A DNA stretch of 64,000 nucleotides from Bryoerythrophyllum caledonicum (GCA_963971425.1 OZ020514.1:10297218-10361217); one strand, 5' to 3'; counted from the stretch's first letter, positions 23,335 to 36,498 are shown. Made by a program: numbers and translations. Notes: generated by a model from the letters alone, not told the origin.

Positions 23335-23338
23335 TTAA

Positions 23339-24268
23339 ACTACAGGATTCAGAATCCAATTGCCATGAAGGTTCTCACAGATTATGACGATGACATCTGC
23401 TGCTACACGTTCGTTCAATGACGTCGTGAGGCATCTTTGATAGGACTTTCTTGCTCCATAATCTGCAAAATTTCACCACCGACAACTGGGATCTTGCAGA
23501 ACGTAGGACATTAGAAACAGTAATAACAGTTTGTCCATCGTTAAGATAATTAATTGAATGGTAGCAAGACCTCTCAATCGTGACAGAACGAAACAGTAAC
23601 TTCGAATGCCAACACATCACAAAAAGTCTGCATAGCGGCATCAAGTTGTGCACACTGGTGCCAAATAAGCGTAAATTAACCTTTTCAGAGGTTACTGTTA
23701 ATTAACCGATATTACTAGGGCGTCAACAGATGCATGTCTGGAAATTCGCAGTTACCGCACATCATCAAGACTTTAAAATATAGTGACAACCTTACACTGA
23801 AGGCAGCCGGGAGAAAACATGACAGAAATTCTACCTCACATACAATCAATGATCAATCCCATCTCCATTGCAACTTCAATCAGATAAAACAAGCCCAATG
23901 TACCCCGGGGAAAGAGGAGAATGAACCACATCTCCTGAATTGCAATGGATCGTGAGAACCAAGCAAGGTTAAATTAAAGTAATAATGGACAGACATGACT
24001 GGTCCCCTACATTCGGGTCAGGTCAGAGATCAACTGGAACTTCAAAGAAGACAAAGTTTCCTTCTCAGCGTGGACAAAATTTGCAACCCTTAACAACTAC
24101 GCTACACATTCCATCAACATGGGCGGTCACACGTAGGCAGGCAGGCGGAAACAAAGGGACAAGCAGGGATCAGGCAATGAGTGAATTTGCGGAGGAAACA
24201 ATATTACCCCGAGGAGCAGGAGCACTGGGAGCAGCTCCTCAGCCCGGTTCAATAATGTTGTAGTACAT
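23339..24268. other. Spacer between the TTAA element and the GRAS gene
   Basis: Holds the GRAS 3' flank at its right edge. Only chance-length frames are seen, and no recognised feature. Confidence 0.4.
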
Positions 24269-26352
24269 TTAGCTGTGCAGCATGCTGCATTTACAGGCGG
24301 GTTTGGAGCAGGACGTGGCGGCCACCTTCCAGACGGAGGTGAAGGTGGTGGGCTCCTTGCGCCACTGCAAGCTGACCATGTTACCCGGCTCCGGGAAGGC
24401 CACGTCCCAGAGCTCGCTGAGGTTGTGCACCAGGTTCTTCGACGCCTTGCGCGTCTCCTCGCTGAGCTCGCGCGGCAAGAAACCCGCGCAGCGGATGCGG
24501 CGCTCCCACCGCACGTACGCCTCGTTGCGTTCGATGCGCGCCAGGCCCTCGCACGCCACCATGTTAAGCATCATCATGGAGCCCTCGTACTCAATGATCT
24601 GCCGCTCCTCCGGGTCGCGCCCGTTGTACCCAACGTCGATAGCCTCGAAGCAGCGCCACCAGAACCCCATCGCGCTCTGGAACCGCATCAGGAAATCATG
24701 CGAGCAGTGGTCAGAGTCATTGTCGCTCTGGATGAACACGTGCGGCTCCAGCTTGTACAAAAACGACAGGAACTCGTCCCGAGGAGACAACCGCCCGGGC
24801 GCCGACGCCTCCTCCGACAGCCGATGCAGCCGGAACTGGCACACCACCGCCAGAATCTGCGCATCCGCAACCAACTCCCTCAACTGCTGTTCCACCACCC
24901 CTTCTAACATGCAGCAAAAAACAGATTTCAAGCTCTACATACCTCGCCATCTCTTAGCTTGAGATCCTCGCGCGTGACGCATTCCAGGGGCTTCTGCACC
25001 ATGTTGACCTCGACATGAAGGCCAAGCAGGCTGGCGAACTTGACGAGGCGTGTCATGAAATCCGCGGCCTCGGAGTTGACCGACTTAGCGGTGTGCATGT
25101 TGAGCTCCTCGCGGCGCAGATCGCGGATCATGGTCATCCGCAGGAGGGATGGGGGGCCGCCGGAGCGGCTCACGAGTGCGTCGATGAAGATGGGCCACTC
25201 GATACCCTTCCCAGCGCCGATGTCGATGAGGTGCAGGCGGCTCCTGCCTGCGCACACCTCCAGCAGCGTCTGGCTGGCCACGGTGTAGCAGTTCTGGTGC
25301 CAGGGCACATACTCGTGAAACTTCACCAGCGCGCGGTGCACCGTCTTGGGCCCGAAGCTCACCTCCTGCTCCTTGTGGCGAGGCCGAATGAACGTCGCGG
25401 CCGCTTCCATGCGCCCCGTGATGCGGCAGAAGAGCGCGCGCAGCCCGTACGCCGCAAACCGCTGGTTGGCATCGCCCACCACGGACGCCAGGTCGTTCAG
25501 CACCCACATCAGGTGCTGCGTGCGGCTGATGTTCTTGCTCGCAATCGCCGCCGCGCATAGGTTCAGCAGCTGCTCCGCCCATTGCGTCTCGCCCAGGTGC
25601 TGGATACCCGTGGTACCCGGTGTCAGCAGCTGCGAGAATTCGCTCTGTATCGGCGCATTTCCCTGCATCAGCTGGTCCCTGAAGTTATTCTCCGGCTGTG
25701 CATATCGCTGCTGCTCTCGAAATCCCTGATTGCCATGAACCCTCTCGTTTCCATGTGTGCCATATCCGAACGGCGTCCCTGGGCTCGCAGTGCTGGAGAC
25801 TCCGTCAGAGACTTGATCCATCTCCATGAACTCCAATCTGGGATCCACAGCCGCATTCCCATGACCAGCGCTCGGGAGATGATGATACCCAAACTCGGAG
25901 TTGCGCGCAACGGTGTGCGATTGCGGAAGCCCCTGTGTAGATGATGTTGTCGTGTTGTAGCTCCCCCGGCTGCTCGTCGAGCTCTGCGCTTCCTCACGCA
26001 TCGTCCAGGGCGTTCCTGCATATCCAGGGTTTGAAGCAACGCCAGGTATCGGCACGCTCGCATTAAACCCCGGCGGTGCGAACCTCTCCACCATGCTGAT
26101 GTCCTCGGGCGTGACGTTGTACTCCACCGATGAGTGCGCCATGAGGTCCGCCTCCAATGTGGACCAGATTTCATCGAATCGCTGTTGAGTGTCCGATGCA
26201 TAACTCCCTTGTGGATATGACTCCACTCTATGGCTCGTCTGCTGCGCGACATATCTCTGCGCAGCAAGGTAGTTCTCGCCGGGCGCTTGCGCCGTCACCG
26301 CCGCGGCGAAGCTCTGCTGCTGATACACATTGGCCGGCGATGGCTGGACCAT
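24269..26352 (-). CDS. NSP1-like: GRAS-family transcription factor, NSP1-like
   Basis: Exon 26352-24943 joins exon 24856-24269 across a short intron (GTATGT donor at 24942). With acceptor GCGCAG the protein reads RDGE|ILAVVCQFRL and is 665 residues. A disordered, Gln/Ser-rich N-terminus (1-255) precedes a GRAS domain. It shows LHR1 with WAEQLLNLCAAAIASKN and GLRALFCRITGR, then the VHIID-type block LHLIDIGAGKGIEWP (373-387). The second exon has VVCQFRLHRL, SFLYKLEPHVFIQSDND (PFYRE-like) and a SAW end with WRKEPTTFTSVWK. These blocks match NSP1/SCL29, a nuclear regulator of strigolactone and symbiosis genes in angiosperms. Alternative acceptors at 24886-24884 and 24889-24887 would add 9-10 residues. 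A 5' UTR intron (donor CTGCAG|GTATCG near 26430) is likely. NSP1 versus another GRAS branch would need a tree. Confidence 0.85.
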
Positions 26353-29162
26353 AAAACATTGCTACAATCAGATACCGTACAGAATTTCTTTTCAGAAAAA
26401 GCAAATGTGAGATGACGATACCTGCAGATTGTTGTGATGATTGTTGTAGACGGACGAAGTGCCTTGGGATGTTTGTGGCGAGCCCTAAATCCAAAACCCC
26501 AGAGACAGAGATTAGCTTGCAAGACCGAGTTTTTTACATGGATTCGAGTGTGCCTCGCAGGAAGGCTTACAAGATACACGTATTCGAGGTCTGGATTGTT
26601 GTAAGGAGAGCGCCAAGTTGAACGCCGCCCGGGCATGTCCATGGCGTGGCCTCTCGCCCCAAACGTCACTGGATTTGCAGCTCCGAGTTCGAAGGCATTG
26701 GCACCGGCTCTGTGCCAAGGTAAGAGCAAAAACTTTAGTGAACATCGACCTAGATGCACTCAACGTGACCAGGAGAATGCATTCCCCTGTGAATCACAAC
26801 AATTTACTTTAGTCGAGGACTCTTACAGAGCAGCGAGAAGATGTGAACTGGCACCCGGAGAACCCTGTCATGGACAACTTCACACTTTGAGCATGAAATC
26901 TAGGTCAAAAAGGCGGCAGACAACGAATTTCGCATTCTCAGGTACCTGTGGTGCATAATATCGATTCCTCGGAGGTTCAGATTGCCCCGTCGCCTGCCAG
27001 TTATTGACGAGGTGTTAGACATATATATATATATTCATAACATATAGCTCCAAAAACCTAGACCCAAACGTAGAACAAAACCAGGTCCAACTCCTCACAT
27101 TCATGGTGAAATCCATTCCCGGATCGTTTCTGCGACTTCACTGGCCCACGCGTCACCACGGCGGAAGCAATAGATTCGATATCCAGAACTTTATCTTCTT
27201 CCATATCTTCTTCGTCATACTTTCAGTTTATCATACTACGAACTCAAACAACACAACCTGCAAAGAACAACACCACTTCCAGGTCAAGTGAGCTCCACAC
27301 CAAAATTTTATCCCTAAAAGACGAACATCAAGAGAAAAACTCCGTCGCTCTCAAGATTCGAATCCTCGTAACTCGGGAACCGATTCCCCTCGCCTCTAAC
27401 CAAATCCAATCCCTCCTAGCACCTGCATAACCTCATCTCATATATTGACGACAATGCACACCGTCCAAGAAACATCTTCCACCACCGCAAAGAACGCTCA
27501 ATCTAACTCCAATTCTCACCAAGCGTCTCCAAGTCCGAAACCCCTCTCCTAATTTCACATAACAAATCGAGAAACAGCAATCTCTCCGATCCTCACCGGA
27601 ATCTCGACCAAAACCAAGGCCATATCGAGAATCAAGAAAGACAAGAAAAAGGAACTGCTCTCTCCACAATCCAATCCCTGCCCGTTCCACCAAGAATCTC
27701 GAGACTCACACCAAAACCTATCCGTCACCTGAGGTCGTCCGCACCGAAACCTGTCTCCACCACCTCCTCCATCTCTCTCTCTCTCTCCCTCTTCCTGCTT
27801 CCCTAGATGACATGATCCGAGACGTAAGGTAGAGGGCTAGGGAGACTCCGTCATCACTCTGATGTCATCTTCAGACAGGCCAAGCGCGGGGAGGGGGGGG
27901 GCCCACTGCATTGGAAAATCACTTGAATACTTGACGAGTCCGCGTTATCGATATTTGATTGCGTGGGCTCCGAATGATGCCAAAGCTCGTCGATCGACGG
28001 CACCGCTGCATCCATCCACCATCGCCGCTCAAGTTGGCCACGCGCGTCCCGTCGCGAAAGCAGGCAACAATTATGTGGTGACTGCACACCGATGCCGCGC
28101 GATTCTTGCATTTGGAACCAAGGAATATCGGCCACTGAGGAATGTACCCGACGCGTACACTCGAGGACGACCATTTGTCGGTTCCGTAAGGTAGGACAAC
28201 CCAAAACCGACCATCGACCCAATAACCGCTCCCTTCTACATATTCTCTAGACTCCAGGAGAGAATGTAGCACCCAGCTAGATTCATTGATACTTCACCGG
28301 AATTGGGTCGCCGGTCGGTTTTGGGTGGTCCTACGCTCGTTAACATTCTGGTGAATTACGTAGATATCAAGGGTCTATCTTCTGTGTTCATTCCAGGACC
28401 GATACGAACGTCTTCACCGGCAGAAACTGGGACTCACCCCGAACGCTACAAACCACCTGCAGAATCTAAGCTATATAGATATCGAAATTTCTTCACAGGC
28501 GGGTAGATAATAAGATTCTAACCTCCTGGTACATATGTTAGACACGATTGGTAGATGATGATAAGTTTAGGGATCGAGTTAGATTTGCGAGAGGTCACTT
28601 GGTCTACTCGTGAACTAGAACTGATCTTGACGAAATCAACAGCTTTGGTAGATTGGGTGTGGTTCTTGGTTCTTGGTAACACTGATGATTCAATGATGAG
28701 ATTAGATTCGGGGTTTACTTCACCAAACAATAATAATAAGAACTCCGGTTCTGGGGGGCTGGAGTGAATAAAGTGTTTGTTCCTTCCATCACTAAACTTA
28801 TGTCCACTAGATGTAGAGTGAGTATTACATAACATCACCAAACACTAAATATAGTGTGAATTCATTGGTAATGTGGGTGAAAATTGGTGAGGACCACATC
28901 AATTTTGGTTTTGGAACACAATTGATGAGGATACGTGCCAACATGTGTCATGCCACTCTTTGCCGCCTGAGGCCACTCCCTACCAAATATCTTCCACTCT
29001 TCGCCACCTGATTGCGGCTTGCCGCCACCTCTCAATAATCCACATTAATCATCTCTGCCTAGTACACACTGATTGAGGTGATTGAGGTGGACCACTGTAA
29101 TATGTGTGTACACTTAGGGCCTAAAAGGCAAAGGCATTTTAGAGGTTTCTCAACTCCATCAG
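26353..29162. other. GRAS 5' region and unassigned DNA
   Basis: The first few hundred bases probably hold the GRAS 5' UTR and promoter. Short microsatellites are visible: (TA)n at about 27020-27032 and (CT)n at about 27772-27788. An inverted pair around the block CCAAAACCGACC (28202-28213) and GGTCGGTTTTGGG (28313-28325) is also visible. The minus frame 27919-28272 (118 codons) is not recognised. Confidence 0.35.
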
Positions 29163-29454
29163 TTAACTCTTTAACGTATGACCAATATAAAATCTATAAG
29201 TGTTATTGATGATATTTTGCGGAATTTATTACGATCATAGATTCCACCATCAACATAGCCAGTCTGGCACTAAAGGGATAAAAATTGCAAAGATGTACAT
29301 TTCAGGAATGTAATTGTAGGATCTTCTTCTGAACTAATACGAAATGATGTGGTAAAAAGTATTGTGAATTTTGGCTGTACGGATTGAAAGATAATTAAAG
29401 TCAAAGTAAAATCATTTTCCCTCCAAGGGCACACCTGGTCTTTTACGGGTTAAG
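29163..29454. mobile_element. Probable short TTAA element
   Basis: The left edge reads TTAACTCTTTAACGTATGACC. The right edge, read in reverse, is TTAACCCGTAAAAGACC. The interior shares the TACGGATTGAAAGAT block with the ~943-bp TTAA family. It is probably a diverged internal-deletion derivative. Boundaries are less certain than for the full copies. Confidence 0.45.
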
Positions 29455-31450
29455 AGACAAGGCCAATTGAACCCTTGAGGTGGCAAGATGATATTTCATT
29501 TTTTTATTTTTGTTTGTAATTTTTGGCATGACCTTATCTTATTTTGTTCGGGTAGAATGATGGTTTCCAAGGTGGAGGAATTTGGTGTGATTGGGATCCC
29601 ATTAACAACCCCCGTGGACCGTAGGCCGAGAGGTGAGGCTCGGAGCGTGGGGTGCCTCGGCGCCCATCCTGGCCCACCGCGCCAAACTCGTCCCCACGAT
29701 TGGCCCCTATCAGCCACTGTGGCGACCCCGCCACGTTTGTAACTGCCACGTTGCCTCATTGCTAGCTGGCCAAGGTCGCCACGTTCGCACCCGCTACGTT
29801 GGCAAGGCCTCGCCCGCCCACCCATGAGCTCACCTCGTCCCGTCGCCCGCCCTCATCCCATGATCTCATCTCATCCTTAGACAAATACATCCGCTTCAAA
29901 AGGAAATAGCCTTCTCTTTAATGTTTCAAGGACGTTCAGTCGCCTTCGGCATTGGATGTAGTCCCCAATGATCACAAAATCCTAGAGTTTTCGATCATCA
30001 ACCACGGCCAGACAAGATTATGCATGTCCGGACTGTGAGGATGTGACGTCGTGAGCGTTTAGGGTATTATGAGCGGCTTTAGGGTTTCAGAGTTTTGGGC
30101 GTGAGCGGTTTAGGTTGGGAGGTTGACGGTGGTGTGGATGAGGGCTGTAAGGAGGTAAGGGTGAGGGCGGTAAGGAAACTAGGGCGATGAAGGCCGTGAG
30201 GGCAGTGAAGGCGGTGAGGCTTGTGAGGGCGGTGAAGGCACGCGGCTTGGTTGCAACATGGTAGACAAGAGCAGGGCGTTCACGGCAATCGGTTTAGTGT
30301 TTAAGCGCGCGACGCGATCGCTACGCAAGGCAAGGACGTGCGGCGCGGAGGTCATTGGGCGGTTGAGGCGATTGCAAGCCCAATCAAGACACGGTTGGTA
30401 GGAGCAGGGCAATCTAGATTTAGAGTACTTTAATGTGCGCGACCCGATTGCCAAGCGGGAAGAGACGCTCTGCGCGCCACCTGATCTAGCCGTGAGAGCA
30501 AGGAAGGTGCGACGACAAGGAAGGAGCGAGGGCAGTGATGGCGGTAAGGACGGTGAAGGCGATCACGGTTAGTTACGATGCGGTGGACATGAGCAGTGGA
30601 CACAGTGGACGGGCGCGCGACTTGATTACGACGCAGTGGACATGAGCAGGGATTCACGGCGATCGAGCGGTTGAGGCAATTGTGAGTGCGATCAAAATGT
30701 GGTCGGCCATCGCAAGGCAATCTAGGTTTAGCGGTATCTCAGAAGCGCATCACGGCTGCCACAAGGAAGAGAGACACTCTTGGCGCCAGCTTATCAGGCG
30801 GTGAGGGCAAGGAAGGTGCGAGGGCGGTTTTAGGAAGGTGACTGGGAGGAACAGAGACGAGGATGACAGTGCGGTAGATGAGACAGACGATAGAGCGCGC
30901 ACCGCGGTCGTCACCGGCAAAGGTCATTTCTTGGCGCGGTAGGTGACAGTGCGGTGCCACCACAAACCAGGATCGCGAGCTAAATAGGTCACAGGAGCTA
31001 AATAGGTCACAGGAGCACGGAAGTCTGCACGCCCTCCACCGAGGTGACAATCGGAGGAGGTATGTTTGATATTGTTACAGTTTGGATTGTTTAGGGGATA
31101 CATTAAGGGATTTAGAATATGTTAGGAGATCTTTATTGTATTTGGTTTAGAGTTCCGGACAAGTGCTTGACTTCACTCCCCTCCAATTCAGGATTATTGC
31201 TTATTTTGCTATATGATTATTGTTTTTGGACAATTATTCTCGATTGTTATAGGGTTTAGTGACTTGACGAGGTTCAGAGCCACGTGCCTTACGTGCTAGA
31301 GCCAACATACTCGATGTTGGCAAACTCCTTCTAGAGTGACAACTTTGCATTGATACATGCGTTCCAGCGGTTGTTGTTGGAGTAAGTTTATACCGTGCAT
31401 TGTGTCCTAAGGTTTAGGGTTGTTTAGTCTTTTTTATTCTAATAAATCTC
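29455..31450. repeat. G-rich low-complexity repeats
   Basis: From about 30100 to 31060 the sequence is built of degenerate modules such as GAGGGCGGTGAAGGCG, GCGCGCGACTTGATT and GTGGACATGAGCAGGG. Long stop-free frames on the minus strand (30179-31050) follow from this composition and are not taken as genes. 29455-30100 holds no recognised feature. Confidence 0.5.
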
Positions 31451-32849
31451 CGTTGTCGTCGTTGCAATTGCACATGTCAGAAAAGTTTGGAATGGAAGAT
31501 GTCAAAGTCAACAAGACCTGGACTTCCATAAAGGGACAAGTATTGCGCGTTGCGTTGACGGTGAGTAAGTATGATAACTTACTCATCTAGGTAACCAGTC
31601 TTTACCAGCGTGAGGAGCGTAAGAAGGTGTCATTGGGAAAGAAGGCAACTTACCCGCACTTCTACCACTATGGTGATGTGGACTTTAGTGATAAGGCCGA
31701 GCTCAGATGTCATCGACACATGAAAAAATGCAAGGTATACAAACATGGTGATTTGAAGATCTTCTCCCACGTGGACGACATGGGAACCTCATGATCAAGG
31801 AGGTGTTTGCTAAATACTACATTGAAGTACTAGCCTCTAGTCGGACCATGCCGGGCTCACGACGAGCTAACCACGTCGGATGCTACACCAGTGATGACAC
31901 GCATAGGCACCCTCGTGGAGTGCGTAAGCAGCGGTAGTAACAACACTCTTCTACAGAAGGTGAGACCTGATGTGAACAATGTTAGTTTTGCTATGCCACC
32001 TTGGCTTGGAGTGATAGGTGATCAGTTCAAGGTGCAGCATTGGGCAAAGGCTGCGACTCAATCGAAGTCGCAAGGAGATCCAGCAGTTGGACATACTAGC
32101 AAGATTTGCAAGCGTGGCAAGGCACTAGTGCGTGACGATGTTGGGGGAACTTCAATCCGGCTTCTTAGCAACGGTTTACTCCAATATTGAATTTAGGCAA
32201 CGGCAAGCAGCCACCCTCTTGTCCGGATTGGCGTGTGCGTTTGCCTCCTCGCACGATGAGCAACCGGGCAGGTAAAGTATCGGCATCACCTATTGACAAT
32301 CCGCGTGCATCTCCTTGGGGCGTAACCGGATCTTCAGTTGATCATATGCAGCGGAGTTCTAGTGGCGGCAAGAGTCGCGCAGCCGCAAATTCTAGTGGGA
32401 CACGACAGGCTTCTAGTTCGGGCAAGAGTCATCTACTCGCAGCTTCGGGTGAGACATGGGTGGATTTTACATCAGGACACGGACTTACACCGCCACCACC
32501 GACAAACACGCAAAGCCCATAAAGGAGCCATTGTGACCATGCTCCTCCAAATACCTAATCTAGGTTGTCTCCTCGCAAGCTACCTCAGAAGCGTTCAACA
32601 CCTACAGCCAAGCCAGTCCAGCGCATGGCTGTTTTGGATCCGAGGGCAAGTGCGCTTGCGAAGGCGCACATGGAGGCCAAGGTTCTATTTTCCAAGGTGG
32701 ACACAGCCACGGCGTCCCCAATACCACCTCCGGCTACGGGATTTGTCGTGTAAAGAAAGATCAATAACCACAGCTGATTGAGAGTCCTAACCAACATCAA
32801 ATAAACTAAAAACATACACTAAAACAAGTATACGCACTACACCTTCAAG
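31451..32849 (+). other. Possible coding remnant with Cys/His-rich segment
   Basis: Around 31610-31800 a plus frame reads RKKVSLGKKATYPHFYHYG followed by a Cys/His segment ELRCHRHMKKCKVYKHG, which could be a zinc-finger remnant. Further frames to 32750 are Ser/Lys-rich and broken. I cannot name a family. It may belong with the coding remnant at 33.3-34.7 kb. Confidence 0.25.
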
Positions 32850-33205
32850 GAATAACTAGTGAATCACAAGAGCAGTCAAGCGTCTCGCACTCCACAAAGG
32901 GAGAATCAATGAGTGCAAGTAGTATAACAGAATGCGGAGCGTTTACTAATGCTAAACAATCACTTACAAGCACAAGTAATCACTAAACACTCTCAAACTC
33001 ATTCACAAAGTTTCACTTGACAAAGACGTCAAGTTAAGGATGTGTGTGGCGCTACACGCACATACTCACAACCCTAAGAGAATGGAAAACATCCACAGAT
33101 GAATGTGGTGCGCCGTTGTACGCCTCTAAATCCATAGATTAGTAACAAACTAATCTACGCCAAAATACTACGATGCGGGAATGCCCTCAATGCCACATCC
33201 CGTGA
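32850..33205 (-). mobile_element. LTR-like fossil, reverse orientation
   Basis: Read in reverse it starts TGTCACGGGATGTGGCATTG and contains the same late blocks (GAGTGCGAGACGCTTGACT, CTCTTGTGATTCAC) as the solo-LTR-like copy at 5942-6303. About 355 bp with no internal region alongside. It is old and strongly diverged from the other copy. Confidence 0.45.
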
Positions 33206-33319
33206 CAAATTGTACTTTGTGGTGAGACGGAGATTCATTATTTCCAGAGATAGCATACTCGAAAGTGAAATGGTGCTCCGTAAGGTACAAACTCTATGGT
33301 AGGCTAGGCATTTACCAGG

Positions 33320-34702
33320 ATGGTATACAGCGTGTGGAGGTCCATTTACAGTAAACCAGATGTCTTAAAACGTGCCACTATCTCATTTGTGTCTGCATTT
33401 GTGTCCATGTTCCATTCTATCAATGTCCATTTCTACCTCCACGAATTGATTATGATGCCTTCCACACCTTCATGTATTGTATACATGATGCCTTGGATGG
33501 ATCAGAGCTCCAGGCCATCAATGACATACCTGGTGTCTTCATGTCCAAAGATGAGGAAGAGGAACGAAGTAGAAATTTCAGAATTTGGAGCCTACCACGA
33601 CAAGGTCTTCTCCAACCCGGCAGAGCTACAAAAGTATGAGGATTGCCGCGTGAAGATGTCTCGTGGAAGGAACGAGTATGTGCAAAAGGCCATTATTGAG
33701 TATGATTGAGTGATTGGCGAGGTTGCGGAAGATGTCCAGTGGTCGTGGTCTTCGTTGTTCCTAGTGATGAAAACCCTCCCTACTCCCGTTTTCATGGAGC
33801 GACAATTCAAGCACACCGAGGAGGAGTTTAAAGTCCTCACCAAGTGGGTGTTGGGAGAGGACCGCACTGGTGCGTTGGACCGTACTCCTCCACTGATTGC
33901 TAGAGCATTGAAGCTCTTCTATCGTAGTGAGTACGGTTGCAACGTACCTATGCTATGTCCTGTGCACGGGCTAAATGTTGAAGCTTTCCATAGTTGTGGA
34001 TCCATGATTTCACATGCCATCGAGGAGCTTGTACGGATGGGTCGCATTTTCTTTCCTACCATGTAGACTAACGGAGATAAATTTGGCGAACTCCGGCAAG
34101 TACCTAACTCTGGGCTTTGCATGTCGAATTTAGTTGACATGTTTCATTCGTGTCGGAGGTCGGTATATGCCCGTGCCTGTTGTAACATGCTCCAAGCTAG
34201 CATGGACGGTGAATTGTGCGACATGTGGGTGGCGGGTTGTGGCGGGGAGACGCGTCCGGAGTCCGACAAGTTCCAATATGTTCTTCTCTTACGAGAGAAC
34301 ATGGCGCTGGAGTATGCACCTGCCGATTTGGAGGCCACGACGTTGTGGTCGCCACCCGGCGAGACGCTTTACTCCGCCTCGAGAGCATGGCAGCAAAGAG
34401 GATTTGCAACTTGTCAGGCAAAGTTGGGCGGAGTCATGGTTTCAAGCGTGTCCGATGATTTTAACACCCTTCGACATTCACGAATATCCATGAACTTCGT
34501 CCAAACGTATCATGTGGACGTTAGTTTGGCTCCTGTGGAAATCTCTTTGAATGAAGACATTGAGCAAGGCAGCGGGATGGTGGAGCACATCAACGAATAT
34601 CGCCGGGATGGTGCACCTATAGATGCAGTGGTGGTTGAGGGTTGTGAAAGCTTACAGGGTGTTGATGTAGTGGCGGAGGATACGGCACCGATGAGTTTTT
34701 AG
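33320..34702 (+). pseudogene. Unrecognised protein-coding remnant
   Basis: Consecutive plus frames 33320-33709, 33710-34066 and 34121-34702 have protein-like composition and together suggest one ancestral protein of about 450 residues. Segments include ISEFGAYHDKVFSNPAELQ, HTEEEFKVLTKWVLGEDRTG, MLCPVHGLNVEAFHSCGSM and GELCDMWVAGCGGETRPES. The frames are separated by stops, so it is broken. Clustered Cys/His (CPVHGLNVEAFHSC) could bind metal. No family is recognised, and it could be a host gene relic or part of a mobile element. Confidence 0.35.
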
Positions 34703-36339
34703 TGTTGTCGGGCATAATGAGCGATAAGGTCGTGGAGGTCCAAAGCATGGCTTCTGTGGCATGGATTACGTTGTGTTTTTTAGTGCTACCAATATGTACA
34801 CGAGGTAGGTTTTGATATGTTAAATATACTTTGAATAGAACGTGGTTCAATATGGAGAGGCTTTGATTTTGATAGGTTTGAGTATAAAGGTGTTTGAGCA
34901 TGGACAAGTTTCATGATGGTTAGATTTGAGAATGGAACGGTTTTAAGATGGACATGTTTGAATATACGCAGGTCTAATTATGGAAAGATTTGAGTACAAG
35001 CATGTTTGACAACCTTGCAAGACATCGAATTTTATGAAAATTTTAGTAGGTGAACCGTGGATGTTGGAATGCACATTTCAAGGCCATCATTTTGTATTCT
35101 TCCCTTTGTCTTTTTTCTCCTTGCTTCTGTATAAGCAAACACACTTTTAACGTTTGTAAGTAGGAGTTTAGTTCCCCTAAAAATTTTGAGCTTAATTTTA
35201 AGAAAAAATGGTCAGTAATGAGATTTATTGGATATGTAGATGGGTTTTTGAGGATGTATATTGGGGCAGGAGGGAGTGGGTGTGGTGGATTTGGGGGGTG
35301 GATTGTCGGGCGTTCTTTATAGGTTGGGTGGTGGTGTATGTGTCTTTGAGTATGTAAGGTAGAGGCACTCAATTCCGATCACTTAAGCCTGTCTGGGACT
35401 CTAATGACATTGTATGTCAATAACATTTATGTAGAAAGATGCGGAATTAGGATTGAAATTCAACAAATATTTTTTTCAAATTTAGCCACAGAGATTTGGA
35501 ATTGATATAGAATTTAGAAGCCCAAAAACCGCTGGAGCCTATAATCAAACTGTAGAGTAGGTCAGATTAAGTGCTCTCCTTTGCCCTGTGCAACAAGTGA
35601 GAGTGAAGGCCACTTCACACCAAACCGAGTCGAGAGTCGGTTTGTCAAAATTTATGCCTGCACTATGGCGAGTGTCTAAACTTTTGGATATGAAAACATT
35701 AAAATATACATATTGAAGCATTTGGGCGGTTGTAGTGTGAAGCCGCAAAGCCCAAGTCCAAAGTCCAAACCCCATATCATTGGCCAAGATTCCACTCACT
35801 TTTTACTACATGAATGGACTAATTTTTTGAATTTTTCCTCTCTCGTTCTTTTACCATGGATTCTAGAAGGAAACGTATTCTTGTTCTACTTTCGGTTTTC
35901 ATGGTAATGAAATATGTTTTAGTAGGCTTTCTGGCATTGCAAAGTTGCAATTTCCCTATGTGTCAATTCCTATGTAACCCATGTGTCAATTCCTTTGCAA
36001 AAAACATGAAAAAGAATAGTACAAATGCTCAGAAATGGCCTTAAAAATCAATTTCAACTCACCTTGGGAAGCTTAAGCAAATACTGTAATTGCATAAAAG
36101 AGGAGAATGAGACATCAAACATCAAGGAGAGAGGTAGGGCTTTGTAGAGAGTGTGTTGGTTGAATCCAGGAGACTAGGGCTCAAATCCCAACGCCGACGG
36201 CCTTCATGCCCTCACCATGGGGGTCATGGGGAATGCCTTTTGGCCTCAAATTGGGCCTCCAATTGACCTCGCACTTATCAAACCTATCTTTGGCAAAATT
36301 CAGGGTTTAGGGTTTGAAAAAATTTCATACGCCAAAAAA
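34703..36339. other. Unassigned AT-rich DNA
   Basis: No recognised gene, repeat boundary or RNA feature. Frames are at chance length. Confidence 0.4.
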
Positions 36340-36498
36340 ATTCAACCACTTTTCAGCCATTTTCACTTACGCCAAAAAAAATTGCCAAAAAAATTCAACT
36401 ACTTTTCAGCCATATTCACTTACGCCAAAAAAAATTGCCAAAAAAATTCAACCACATTTCAGCCATTTTCACTTACGCCAAAAAAAATTGCCAAAAAA
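36340..36498. repeat. 53-bp tandem repeat, three copies
   Basis: The unit (ATTCAACCACTTTTCAGCCA, then TTTTCACTTACGCC, an A-tract, ATTGCC and a second A-tract) repeats three times head to tail with one or two changes per copy. The A-tracts are phased with the unit. Confidence 0.9.

Noticed and set aside
24275-24907. Long plus-strand open frames opposite the GRAS gene (also 25015-25560)
   Set aside because: They are antisense shadows of GC-rich GRAS exons. The minus frame has the conserved domain blocks.
30179-31050. Minus-strand open frames rich in Arg/Ser/Pro
   Set aside because: They arise from degenerate GAGGGCGGTGAAGGCG-type repeats with few stops. No domain and repetitive composition.
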